A stretch of 8,106 nucleotides of DNA from Rhodospirillales bacterium (GCA_013204125.1 JABMOP010000071.1:1-8106); one strand, 5' to 3'. Shown: positions 1 to 7,315, numbered from the stretch's first letter. Numbers and translations: made by a program. The notes: a model not told the origin generated them from the sequence alone.

Positions 1-669
1 GATATGCATAATCGGGAAGATCCCGGTATCCAGGTAATAGGCTTCTTCGACTTCGCGGTAATTTGGGATAAGGCGCCGGATTGAAGGATCGCCGTCTTCG
101 AATGGCTGCGGCGCGTGGGCGGAGGCAACCGCATCGATATCCCCGGCGAGGAGCATTTCGGTGAGAGATTTATCGGCCACCGGCGTCAAAGAAACGCCTT
201 CGGGCAGTTTCAGTATCACTTTTTCTTCGCGCCCGGCCTGATTAACCCCGGATTGAAACCATTCGATATCGCCGAGCGGAATTCCAATTTGGTGGACCAG
301 CCAGCCACGGGTATAGATTGCAGCCGTTTGCGCCCATTCGGGGATGCCGACTTTTTTGCCGGCAAGATCGGCAGGGCTTTTAAGCGGGCTATCGTCCCGC
401 ACATAAATCGATGATTGGCGGAACACCCGGGATGGAAACACCGGAATACCGATCACCTTGCCGTTGTCTTGGGATATAAAGGAGACAAATTTCCCCATCG
501 ACATTTCCGACACTTCCCATTCCTGAAAATTGACGAAACGAGCGAAGATTTCCTCGATCGGCAAGCAGAGGTAATTGAGATCGATGCCGCCCGGCTGGAC
601 TGTGCCGTCGATTAGATCGTGAAAATGGTCGTATTCGCTGGCAGCGAAGTTTAAGCGGAGTTTGGTCAT
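1..669 (-). CDS. 4,5-dihydroxyphthalate decarboxylase-like protein (3' part outside window)
   Basis: The reverse strand is open from an ATG at 669 to the window edge: 223 codons, no stop. The start is supported by AAGGA seven bases upstream. The protein begins MTKLRLNFAAS without a signal peptide and shows hallmarks I recognise from the Pht5-like family: an early DGxVxPxGIDL segment (about 21-31), an EEIFARF segment (39-45), IPVFPSRVFRQSSIYVR (75-91), DLAGKKVGIPEW (about 98-109), an AGREEK stretch (about 140-145), and TGIFPIMH at the visible end. The family has a type 2 periplasmic-binding-protein (NMT1-like) fold. Pht5 converts 4,5-dihydroxyphthalate to protocatechuate and CO2; members are usually about 330 residues, so roughly a third is missing. 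It is divergent from the MFS gene, suggesting shared regulation. Many annotated members are untested, and a substrate-binding role is an alternative. Family assignment is firm; the reaction is inferred. Confidence 0.82.
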   Translation of the reverse strand, partial: MTKLRLNFAASEYDHFHDLIDGTVQPGGIDLNYLCLPIEEIFARFVNFQEWEVSEMSMGKFVSFISQDNGKVIGIPVFPSRVFRQSSIYVRDDSPLKSPADLAGKKVGIPEWAQTAAIYTRGWLVHQIGIPLGDIEWFQSGVNQAGREEKVILKLPEGVSLTPVADKSLTEMLLAGDIDAVASAHAPQPFEDGDPSIRRLIPNYREVEEAYYLDTGIFPIMHI

Positions 670-685
670 CGCTGTTCCTTATCTT

Positions 686-714
686 TTTACAAACGAATGC
701 CTGTCCTATATATG
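686..714 (+). promoter_or_regulatory. candidate sigma-70-type promoter for the MFS gene
   Basis: TTTACA at 686-691 and TATATG at 709-714 are separated by 17 bases, a fair match to a housekeeping promoter facing the MFS gene. Transcription would begin near 720 and give a leader of about 40 bases. The 670-761 gap lies between divergent genes, so the TATATA core could also serve as a -10 on the other strand, but I find no good -35 for that direction. Alphaproteobacterial promoters are poorly predicted by eye, so this is tentative. Confidence 0.35.
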
Positions 715-725
715 ACTAGATCAGG
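700..725. repeat. imperfect 26-bp palindrome, candidate operator
   Basis: The segment reads CCTG-2-CTA-3-AT-3-TAG-2-CAGG: 16 of 26 positions are symmetric around 712/713, with matched CCTG/CAGG outer arms and CTA/TAG inner arms. It covers the candidate -10 element of the MFS promoter and sits between two divergent genes, where a dimeric repressor or activator commonly binds. No regulator gene is visible in the window. Its role is inferred from symmetry and position only. Confidence 0.3.
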
Positions 726-761
726 CCTCTAAATTAACCCCTGAACAAGGTAAGGCAACCC

Positions 762-1991
762 ATGGATACTGGCGCCCCCGCCAGACCGTTTTGGCAGCAC
801 CCGGCCTTCATACTGGTTATTGCCACCCTCATCATATTGATGTCCTACGGAAGCCGGCAAAGTTTCGGCATCTTTATGATGCCGGTTTCGGTCGATTTGA
901 ACTGGGGCCGCGAGGTATTTTCATTCGCCATTGCCATCCAAAATCTGATGTATGGCCTAGCAGCGCCGTTCGTAGGCGCCATCGCCGATAGATGGGGGCC
1001 GGTTAAAGTATTGGCGGTTGCCGCTACGCTCTATGTGATCGGCTTGTTTTCGATGTCGCAATCGGTGACACCCGAAACCATGACGCTCAGTGTTGGCTTG
1101 TTTGTCGGATTGGGGTCCAGCGGTTGCGCCTTGCCGATGTTGTTGTCGATCGTCGGGCGCACCGCGCCGCCTGAAAAACAAAGCCTTTATTTCGGCATTG
1201 TTACGTCTGGCGGCACCGCCGGCCAGCTTCTTATCCTTCCTTTGACGCAAGGCATAATCTCCGGTTACGGCTGGGTCGCGGCAGTCACGGTTCTGGCGTT
1301 CATGGTGGCAATGATCCTCCCCCTGGCGTTGGTCTTAAATAAGGCGGCGGCGGAAGGCTTGAAAAAACAAGCGCCGCAATCGCTCGGCAAAGTATTAGGC
1401 GAAGCCAAAAGCCATGGCGGATTTATTTTGCTGGTGGTTGGCTTCTTCGTCTGCGGCTTCCAGGTGCAGTTTATCAATTCGCACCTGCCGGCCTATTTGG
1501 CCGATAGCCCCTTGGGTACAGCTATGGGCGCCGCCGCCTTGGCGACGATTGGGTTTTTCAACATGATTGGCACTTGGGTCGCCGGTTGGGCTGGTGGGCG
1601 GTGGCGTAAAAAATATCTGCTCAGCCTTATTTATTTTTCGCGCTCGGTCGTCATTTTAACGTTTATCTCATTTCCTTTAAGCTATGTTTCGGTGATTTTA
1701 TTTGCCGCCGCTGTCGGATTTTTATGGCTGGCGACGGTGCCGCTGACATCGGGCATCGTGGTGCAGATATTCGGCCCCCGGTATATTGCGACGCTCTACG
1801 GCATTGTCTTTCTAAGCCATCAATTGGGCAGCTTTACCGGCGTTTGGCTGGGTGGGCATATATTCGATCTAACCGGCAGTTACACGGTGGTCTGGTGGGC
1901 AATTATTGCGGCAGGGTTGGTGGCCGCCCTTATGCATTTGCCGATCGACGACGGGCCGGTCGAACGGCTGGCCGCCGAAGCCGCCGAATAA
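762..1991 (+). CDS. major facilitator superfamily (MFS) transporter
   Basis: A 409-residue hydrophobic protein of standard MFS size, predicted to have 12 membrane helices in the inner membrane. The first helix starts near residue 15. The loop between helices 2 and 3 carries the MFS motif A as GAIADRWG (72-79), with the conserved Asp76, Arg77 and Gly79. A hydrophilic central stretch around 195-215 (NKAAAEGLKKQ) fits the usual cytoplasmic loop between the six-helix halves, and the C terminus is acidic and soluble. The start at 762 is supported by AAGG at 752-755, six bases upstream. The overall look is of the anion/monocarboxylate-type MFS proteins found beside catabolic genes, but the substrate cannot be read from sequence. 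It is divergent from the decarboxylase-like gene and convergent with the CMD-like gene, with only three bases between stop codons. It may import a pathway substrate or export a product. Confidence 0.9.
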   Translation: MDTGAPARPFWQHPAFILVIATLIILMSYGSRQSFGIFMMPVSVDLNWGREVFSFAIAIQNLMYGLAAPFVGAIADRWGPVKVLAVAATLYVIGLFSMSQSVTPETMTLSVGLFVGLGSSGCALPMLLSIVGRTAPPEKQSLYFGIVTSGGTAGQLLILPLTQGIISGYGWVAAVTVLAFMVAMILPLALVLNKAAAEGLKKQAPQSLGKVLGEAKSHGGFILLVVGFFVCGFQVQFINSHLPAYLADSPLGTAMGAAALATIGFFNMIGTWVAGWAGGRWRKKYLLSLIYFSRSVVILTFISFPLSYVSVILFAAAVGFLWLATVPLTSGIVVQIFGPRYIATLYGIVFLSHQLGSFTGVWLGGHIFDLTGSYTVVWWAIIAAGLVAALMHLPIDDGPVERLAAEAAE

Positions 1992-1994
1992 ATA

Positions 1995-2543
1995 TTAGTC
2001 TTCAAACACCGATGGAACCGGCGGTTCCAGCCCAAGCGTATTAACGGCCAACGCGTGGGTCACGCAGCGGCCAACGTAGAGAACCACGCTCATGGCGATT
2101 TTCGCATTGGTCACATCCAAAAGCGCATCGAACGCGGCATTGGTATTTTTGCCGAAATTTTTGAACGCGGCGATGGCATAGGTTTGCACCGCTTTTTCGT
2201 CATCTGCCATTTTCTTGGCGGCGCCGGGGTCGCAGGAATTGACTTCCGCCAGCCATTCCAACGAATAGCCTAATTTGCGGGCGAGCCGTTCGTGCTGGTT
2301 TCGCTCATAATCGTTGCCGGCAAGCACCGCCATGGTCAGCGCCGTTGTTTCCGTCAAATTGGCGGGCATGGCGTCGTTTAATTCGCGCGTCATTTCCATG
2401 AAATGGGCCATGGCTTTCGGCGTATTACCGGTGCATTGGAATATTTCGCCAAGATAGCCCAGCCGTTCGACGCGGGCGCGCAGCACCTCTGCCAGGCTCG
2501 GATCCAGCTCTTCAAAACTCAAACGGGGGATACGTTGGCTCAT
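1995..2543 (-). CDS. carboxymuconolactone decarboxylase / AhpD-like family protein
   Basis: A 182-residue, mostly helical, soluble protein. Residues 60-92 fit the conserved CMD/AhpD segment: Leu63-Thr64-Glu65 opening a hydrophobic helix, then GNDYERNQHERLARKLG (76-92). The conserved His is present at 84 and Glu65 is in place. The redox cysteine pair of true AhpD-type peroxidases is absent: Asp78 and Arg81 occupy those positions. This resembles the EYEWxxH subgroup, so a disulfide-based peroxidase role is unlikely. The reaction could be lactone/decarboxylase-like or unknown. The start at 2543 has GAGG eight bases upstream. It is the last gene of the minus-strand operon, 21 bases after the SDR stop, and it ends three bases from the MFS stop with no room for a dedicated terminator. 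Family assignment is fairly firm; function is not known. Confidence 0.75.
   Translation of the reverse strand: MSQRIPRLSFEELDPSLAEVLRARVERLGYLGEIFQCTGNTPKAMAHFMEMTRELNDAMPANLTETTALTMAVLAGNDYERNQHERLARKLGYSLEWLAEVNSCDPGAAKKMADDEKAVQTYAIAAFKNFGKNTNAAFDALLDVTNAKIAMSVVLYVGRCVTHALAVNTLGLEPPVPSVFED
2013..2029. repeat. perfect 7-bp hairpin at the convergent gene ends
   Basis: TGGAACC (2013-2019) and GGTTCCA (2023-2029) form a perfect stem with a three-base loop. It lies in the last codons of the CMD-like gene and about 20 bases past the MFS stop. No T-run follows on either strand, so it is not a canonical intrinsic terminator. It could protect the 3' end of MFS transcripts. It may also simply reflect Pro-Pro-Val-Pro codons. 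Confidence 0.3.
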
Positions 2544-2564
2544 TGGGATTGCCTCATCATGCGC

Positions 2565-3356
2565 CTAGTGCATGTTTTCGCCGCCGTCCACATTGATGGT
2601 CTGGCCGGTGATGAAATTACTGGCATCCGATGCCAGGAACATGACCGTTCCTACCAAATCATCGGGCATTTGCGCGCGCTTGAATGTGCGCGAACGGTAG
2701 CGGTCTGATTGCGCCTGCATGTATTGGGTTGTAGAGCTCGCCACTTGGGTATCGCTTTCAGTGAACCCCGGCGTAATTGCGTTGACGGCGATATTATCGT
2801 CACCGACTTCGCGGGCGAGGGACCGCGTCAAACCGATGACGCCCGCCTTGGACGTCGAATAATGCAGCCGATTGGGCGTTCCCATCCAGAATCGACCAGA
2901 AGAAATATTGATGATCTTGCCGCTTCCTTGCTTTTTCATGTGCGGGTAGGCGGCGCGGCAACAAAGGAACATACCGCGCAAATTGACCGCCATCACCCGG
3001 TCCCATTCATCAACCGGAATTTCATGCCACGGGCGGCGTTCCAAGACACTCATCATCGAAGCGTTGTTGATCAAAATATCAATGGAGCCGAACTCATCCA
3101 TCGCCGCCGCCGCCATCTTAAGGGTCGCCGCCTCGTCGGAAATATCAGTGGTGATGGATATTGCCTTGCCGTCGTTATCGGTAATCGCGGCGGCCACCGT
3201 ACCGCCTTCCTTGGCGGCGATATCTGCGATGACGACATTGGCGCCAGCCTCGGCGAAACGTTGGCTGTAGATTTTGCCGATACCAGTGCCACCGCCGGTG
3301 ATGATTGCGGTGCGTCCGGCCAAATCGAACAACGGATTGGGTGTGTTCTCGGTCAT
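2565..3356 (-). CDS. short-chain dehydrogenase/reductase (classical SDR)
   Basis: A 263-residue protein of normal classical SDR length. It has the cofactor-binding TGGGTGIG (20-27), Asp45 at the end of the second beta strand (favouring NAD over NADP), NNAS (97-100), and the catalytic tetrad Asn125, Ser153, Tyr166 and Lys170, in YSTSK with the usual 13-residue Ser-Tyr spacing. Near the C terminus PGFTES and a terminal NVDGG complete the fold. The enzyme should interconvert an alcohol and a ketone in the cytoplasm; the substrate is not identifiable. Its ATG overlaps the TGA of the dioxygenase gene as ATGA, and no good Shine-Dalgarno precedes it, so translation is probably coupled to the upstream gene. 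That coupling implies matched expression of the dioxygenase and the dehydrogenase, consistent with successive oxidation steps. FabG-like fatty acid roles are less likely in this context. Confidence 0.93.
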   Translation of the reverse strand: MTENTPNPLFDLAGRTAIITGGGTGIGKIYSQRFAEAGANVVIADIAAKEGGTVAAAITDNDGKAISITTDISDEAATLKMAAAAMDEFGSIDILINNASMMSVLERRPWHEIPVDEWDRVMAVNLRGMFLCCRAAYPHMKKQGSGKIINISSGRFWMGTPNRLHYSTSKAGVIGLTRSLAREVGDDNIAVNAITPGFTESDTQVASSTTQYMQAQSDRYRSRTFKRAQMPDDLVGTVMFLASDASNFITGQTINVDGGENMH

Positions 3357-4198
3357 GCGGTCAATCCCGCGGCAATCGGCTTCGGCCCTTGAACGGCAAT
3401 CCGGCGCAATGTCCGGGCTTCGGCGGCGTCAAAATCGGTGCGCGCATGCTGGCTCGCAAAATTATCCCACATCAGCAAATCACCCGGCGTCCAGCTATGT
3501 TCGTAAATGAATTGGGGTTGTTCCATATGATCGAATAGTTGGGAAAGCAGCGCATCGCTCTCCTCGCGCTCAAGTCCGACAATGTGGTCGCTCATCAGCC
3601 GGCTGACGAACAAGGCGCGTTCGCCGGAATCAGGATGGCGGATAACCACCGGATGGGTGAATTGGGGCGCGTCGGCGCGAATGCCGTTACCCTTGATGGT
3701 CGGGTTGGTGTCGTAGTCGTAGATATTGAGAACATTCAGCCCGTCGAGGCGCGCCTTCATGGCATCGTCGATCCGCGCGTAAGCCAGGGCCGTGTTGAGG
3801 AACAGGGTATTGCCGCCCTGCTTTGGAATTTCTACGGCATTGAGGATGGTCGCCTTGGCCGGATATTCGTAATAGCTTTGGTCGTTATGGAAATGCATCT
3901 CGCCTTCGGGCAAAATGCCGGTCATGCCATCCACATCCCGGTTGGAAACATACATGAATTCCTGATCATTTCCGACGATATGGGTAGCAGAGCGAATAGC
4001 CTGTATCTCGCCGAACCGGCGGGCAAAATTTGCATGTTGTTCTTGTGTCAGGGGCTGATCCCGGAACAGGACGAGCTTATGATCCAGCCAGGCTTGGCGA
4101 ATGGTTTTAAACGCGTCATCTGGCAAATCTTTGGTCAAATCGGCGCCGGATATTTCCGCACCGATCGCATCCGATAACGGCGTTACGTTCAGAGCCAT
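3353..4198 (-). CDS. TauD/TfdA-family 2-oxoglutarate and Fe(II)-dependent dioxygenase
   Basis: A 281-residue protein of usual family length. The iron-binding facial triad is visible as His104 and Asp106 (in HFHNDQSYY) and His251 (in WDNFASQHAR, from 244). Arg265/Arg266, about 15 residues after the distal His, fits the 2-oxoglutarate-binding arginine. The N terminus (LSDAIGAEISGADL, 8-21) and VLFRDQPLTQEQ (43-54) are typical of the family. Such enzymes hydroxylate a substrate while turning 2-oxoglutarate into succinate and CO2, often cleaving C-S, C-O or C-N bonds. The exact substrate (a sulfonate, aryloxy acid or other organic acid) cannot be read here. The start at 4198 has GGAGGG seven bases upstream, lying inside the end of the permease gene. 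Its stop overlaps the SDR start by four bases. Operon position after a TRAP importer suggests that it acts on the imported compound. Confidence 0.92.
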   Translation of the reverse strand: MALNVTPLSDAIGAEISGADLTKDLPDDAFKTIRQAWLDHKLVLFRDQPLTQEQHANFARRFGEIQAIRSATHIVGNDQEFMYVSNRDVDGMTGILPEGEMHFHNDQSYYEYPAKATILNAVEIPKQGGNTLFLNTALAYARIDDAMKARLDGLNVLNIYDYDTNPTIKGNGIRADAPQFTHPVVIRHPDSGERALFVSRLMSDHIVGLEREESDALLSQLFDHMEQPQFIYEHSWTPGDLLMWDNFASQHARTDFDAAEARTLRRIAVQGPKPIAAGLTA

Positions 4199-4201
4199 GA
4201 T

Positions 4202-6142
4202 TTAGCCCTCCGTTTCTTTGGCTGCGCGTCCCGCGGACCTTCCAAGGGAAAGGCGGTTAGTCCCGATACCAACCGCGACCAATCCGATCCCCACCACAAC
4301 GCTCCAGAGAGGCGGCGCGATCAGAAAAAAGGCGCCGGCAACGATCAAAATTCGCGTCCACCACGCATCGCACCATTTGGAATAACGCTCGATAGCTGCC
4401 GCCAGGAGAATCAAGGCGACGGCGGCGGTAATGAAGGTGATCCCGGTTTTCCATACCGGCCCCAACCATAGGAGTTCCGGGCCAAACACGAAGACAAAGG
4501 GGACCACAAACGCCGCGAGGGCAAACTTTACCGCATGGCCGGCGATCTTCATCGGATTGTCCTCGGCGATGGACGACGCGGCATAGGCCGCCACCGCCAC
4601 AGGCGGAGTGATGGCCGACATGACGGCGAAATAAAGGAGGAACATGTGCCCGACCAGAATATTGATACCCAATTGTGTCATCAGCGGCCCAACCAGGACG
4701 GCTGCCAGGATATAGGCGCTGGGCGTCGGCATACCGAGGCCGAGCACCACGGTCAGCGCCGCCGCAACCACCAGGGCCATGAACTGGTTGGCATCGGTCA
4801 TGCCATAAATTATATGAGCGAACTTGGCCGCCAGCCCGGTCATGGTAATTCCAGCGATCACCAAACCGGCCGCAGCGGTGGCGCCTGCCACCGGCACCAT
4901 GCGGAATGTCGTTTCGGCCAGCGCCTGCCATATACGGAACAACCCCATCCTTGTATCGGCGCGGAAGGCTGCGACGACGATGACGGAGATTGATCCGAAC
5001 ACGGCGACCATGGTCGGTGTATAGCCGTAGAGTAGCGCCCCGGTAAGCACCACCAGCGGCACAAGGAACATGCCGCCCATCTTTAAGGTTTGCCGCATCT
5101 TGGGAACTTGCGAAGGGTCCAGGCCGCCAAGCCCAAAGCGTACGGCCCGGAAATGCACCTGGGAATAGACGCAGATGTAATAAAGAATGGCCGGCAAAAT
5201 CGCGGCAATGGCGATGTCGCGGTATTCGACCCCGGTATATTCGGCCATGATGAAGGCCGCCGAACCCATGACCGGCGGCATGATGGACCCGCCTGTCGAC
5301 GCCGCAACTTCGATGCCGCCTGCCACGGCCCCTGAATACCCAAGCCGTTTCATCACCGGAATGGTGATAGAGCCGGTGGTGACAACGTCGGAAGTCGGGC
5401 TGCCAGAAATCATGCCGTAAAGACCGGACGAAATTACCGCTACCTTGGCCGGGCCGCCCACCTTACCGCCCGAGATTGCAGCGGCAAAATCAAAGAAAAA
5501 GTCGGACCCTTTGGCCATATACATCAGCGTGCCGAAAAGCACGAACAAGAAGGCATACGTCGCCGCAACCCGCGCCGGCAACCCCATGATCCCGTCGGTG
5601 GTGTAAATCATGATATCGATGAAATGAACGTAATCGATGTAACCATGGCTGAGAACGCCATCCAAATTATGGCCGAAAAAATTGTAAACCATGAAGATGA
5701 GGACCACGAAGGTGAGGCCGGCGCCGGTGGTGCGCCGCGTGATTTCTACGGTCAAAAACACCGTCAAAATACCAAAAAATAGATCAAATTCGGATAAAGG
5801 ACTAAGCAGGGCGATGCGGTTTACCATTGTTTCTGATTGGACGAAAAAATAGATGCCGGTCGCGAGGCTGCCCAGCGATAGCGCAAAGTCGAACCAGCTC
5901 GGCTTTAGGGGATCAGACTTAGGCGTTGCGCCAACCGCAAGGAAGGCGATGGTCATCATGCCGCACAAAAATACCGCAACCAGTGCCCAGGGAGCGATGA
6001 TCAACACGGTCGCCGCGACAATGACATAGACGGCAAGGGCGACAGCCAGCGGCGTCACTAAAAGAGACAGCCAGCCGGTCGGGCGACGGCGCACGCCGAC
6101 GGAGAACCAGATGGATGGATCGAGAACATTTAAACTAGCCAT
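4202..6142 (-). CDS. TRAP transporter fused permease (DctQM-type, 4TM-12TM, TAXI class)
   Basis: A highly hydrophobic inner-membrane protein of 646 residues from the chosen start. It fits the fused permeases that join a small DctQ-like N-terminal part to a large DctM-like part. The large-subunit signature lies around 241-304: LYGMISGSPTSDVVTTGS followed by IPVMKRLGY and ASTGGSIMPPVMGSAAFIMA. Further on, GLGMPTPSAYI and SAITPPVAVAAY match the second half of the pore. The C-terminal hydrophobic extension is usual for fused TAXI permeases. It would import a solute handed over by the TAXI binding protein, driven by an ion gradient. I chose the ATG at 6142 over the one at 6169 because the latter lies in the loop and stem of a strong hairpin. 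Neither has a well-spaced Shine-Dalgarno; AGGGAG precedes the hairpin. The stop is three bases before the dioxygenase start. Confidence 0.92.
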   Translation of the reverse strand: MASLNVLDPSIWFSVGVRRRPTGWLSLLVTPLAVALAVYVIVAATVLIIAPWALVAVFLCGMMTIAFLAVGATPKSDPLKPSWFDFALSLGSLATGIYFFVQSETMVNRIALLSPLSEFDLFFGILTVFLTVEITRRTTGAGLTFVVLIFMVYNFFGHNLDGVLSHGYIDYVHFIDIMIYTTDGIMGLPARVAATYAFLFVLFGTLMYMAKGSDFFFDFAAAISGGKVGGPAKVAVISSGLYGMISGSPTSDVVTTGSITIPVMKRLGYSGAVAGGIEVAASTGGSIMPPVMGSAAFIMAEYTGVEYRDIAIAAILPAILYYICVYSQVHFRAVRFGLGGLDPSQVPKMRQTLKMGGMFLVPLVVLTGALLYGYTPTMVAVFGSISVIVVAAFRADTRMGLFRIWQALAETTFRMVPVAGATAAAGLVIAGITMTGLAAKFAHIIYGMTDANQFMALVVAAALTVVLGLGMPTPSAYILAAVLVGPLMTQLGINILVGHMFLLYFAVMSAITPPVAVAAYAASSIAEDNPMKIAGHAVKFALAAFVVPFVFVFGPELLWLGPVWKTGITFITAAVALILLAAAIERYSKWCDAWWTRILIVAGAFFLIAPPLWSVVVGIGLVAVGIGTNRLSLGRSAGRAAKETEG

Positions 6143-6156
6143 GAAATAAATAGTTA

Positions 6157-6185
6157 CCCGGCGACGCATTCTCAGCGTCGCCGGG
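6157..6185 (-). terminator. intra-operon hairpin between binding-protein and permease genes
   Basis: CCCGGCGACGC (6157-6167) and GCGTCGCCGGG (6175-6185) form a perfect 11-bp GC-rich stem with a seven-base loop. Read in operon direction it is followed by TAACTATTTATTT, which is A/T-rich but not a clean T-run. It sits 35 bases past the binding-protein stop. I read it as an attenuator or mRNA-stabilising hairpin that lets the binding protein be made in excess over the permease, a common arrangement in binding-protein-dependent importers. The role is inferred; the structure is directly visible. Confidence 0.6.
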
Positions 6186-6219
6186 CTCCCTTATCAAATA
6201 TCTGGAACGGCTTTAGCTG

Positions 6220-7218
6220 CTATTTCAGCAACCCTTTTTCGCGAAGGTATTTAGCCGCGCCGGGATGGAACGGCGCCTGTCCCGATTCTGCGAGGGTCTT
6301 CGCCGAGACGGCTTTTTCCAGTAGGCGATGGGCTTTCCTGAACTTTACGACCTGCTCGACCACACCCTTGGTGAGATTGTATGCGGTTTCATCGTCCATG
6401 CTGGCATTGGCGACTACAGACATGCCAACGCAGACCGAGGGCGTGTCGGCGGCCAGGAACGCGTATTCGGACGCCTTGAAATTGCACGGCGAGGCGCCGA
6501 GGTTCCCAACTATCTTATCGACGGTGGACTGCGTCATAGGCAGCATGGAAAGTTCGATGCCCTTGGCCATTTCGCGTACCCGGGGGTGCCTGTAGGAAAT
6601 ACCCAATACGGCCACGTCGATGCGGCGATCGAGCATCAGGGACGTCATTTCGCGGGACGCGGCGCGCACCACTTGGCCGCCCCAGCTCTTGATCGCTTCC
6701 TGGGTCGCGCCGACATCGGCGAGAACAGCGAGGCTCACATCGCCGTCCATATTACCGGGCCGGTTGAGCGCGACGCGCATGGCTGGTTTTTTCGAACCGA
6801 TATCGGCCAGGCTTTTGATGCCGTTCTTATCCGCCCAGGACTTGTTGGCGAGAATATGGGTCACCTGAAAGCGCGAAGCCGGATTGAATGGCCGGAACAG
6901 ATGGCGCAGACTACCAAGCTTGCGATTGATGGGCGGGCGCCCGGCGACCGCGAGGGCCAGTTCCGTATCGGAAATGAAGGCGATCGGCACTTTATTTTGA
7001 TCGATCAGCATGGCATTGGCCAAGCCGCCCGAAGATGTCTGGTAGGTGACGGTGGAGCCGGGATAGGCCGCGTTCAAGGCCCCATCCAGGCCGACGCCGA
7101 TGGTGGAAATCAATCCACCTGGGCTGTAACCGGCAACGGTCAGGTTATATTTTTGAGCGCCGGCCGGAAATGCGGCCAGAACTGCAAGTGCGGCAATAGC
7201 AAATGCTTTGAATTTCAT
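6220..7218 (-). CDS. TAXI-family TRAP transporter solute-binding protein
   Basis: From the ATG at 7218 the protein has 332 residues, normal for TAXI receptors. This start has GGAGG seven bases upstream and begins directly with a signal peptide (MKFK, hydrophobic core 5-17, AGA before Gln22), so export to the periplasm is expected. An upstream in-frame ATG at 7287 would bury the signal peptide. Family features are YSPGG early in the mature chain, TVTYQTSSGGLANAMLI, a central lobe with DVAVLG, and the C-terminal FHPGAAKYLREKG typical of TAXI proteins. Two cysteines, in ASPCNF and SVCVG, lie close enough for a disulfide. It would capture an organic acid and deliver it to the fused permease encoded next. 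It is the first gene of the five-gene operon. TAXI ligands are diverse and poorly known, so the substrate is open. Confidence 0.92.
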   Translation of the reverse strand: MKFKAFAIAALAVLAAFPAGAQKYNLTVAGYSPGGLISTIGVGLDGALNAAYPGSTVTYQTSSGGLANAMLIDQNKVPIAFISDTELALAVAGRPPINRKLGSLRHLFRPFNPASRFQVTHILANKSWADKNGIKSLADIGSKKPAMRVALNRPGNMDGDVSLAVLADVGATQEAIKSWGGQVVRAASREMTSLMLDRRIDVAVLGISYRHPRVREMAKGIELSMLPMTQSTVDKIVGNLGASPCNFKASEYAFLAADTPSVCVGMSVVANASMDDETAYNLTKGVVEQVVKFRKAHRLLEKAVSAKTLAESGQAPFHPGAAKYLREKGLLK

Positions 7219-7286
7219 TTTACTTCCTCCCAAATTTTGCCCCGGAATTTGTATACTAAGGGGCAGTTTCGTGATAACCAAATTCA

Positions 7287-7315
7287 CATATAAATTCCAA
7301 GGTAAGCTTATACAA
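7287..7315 (-). promoter_or_regulatory. candidate promoter for the TRAP operon
   Basis: On the minus strand TTGTAT (7315-7310) and TATATG (7292-7287) are 17 bases apart, giving a start near 7280 and a leader of about 60 bases before the binding-protein ATG. The match is weak (about three of six at -35, four of six at -10). It is supported mainly by its position in the AT-rich part of the divergent region. Confidence 0.25.

Noticed and set aside
2709..3392. 227-codon plus-strand open frame opposite the SDR
   Set aside because: The minus strand holds the complete SDR motifs and catalytic tetrad; the plus-strand product looks like no known protein.
3539..4177. 212-codon plus-strand open frame opposite the dioxygenase
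   Set aside because: It is antisense to a full TauD-family protein with an intact iron-binding triad; it has no domain and no convincing ribosome site.
6143..6169. Upstream start (6169) giving a 655-residue permease
   Set aside because: The ATG lies in the loop and stem of a perfect hairpin, its nearest AGGGAG is about 16 bases away, and the extra MRRRVTIYF does not look like family sequence. It is kept as an alternative only.
7219..7287. Upstream start (7287) extending the TAXI protein by 23 residues
   Set aside because: It would translate the strong GGAGG ribosome site and place the signal peptide internally; the 7218 start explains both.
6328..7293. 321-codon plus-strand open frame opposite the TAXI binding protein
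   Set aside because: It is a codon-bias shadow: its translation is rich in Gly, Arg and His with no recognisable domain, while the opposite strand encodes a clear TAXI protein with signal peptide and ribosome site.
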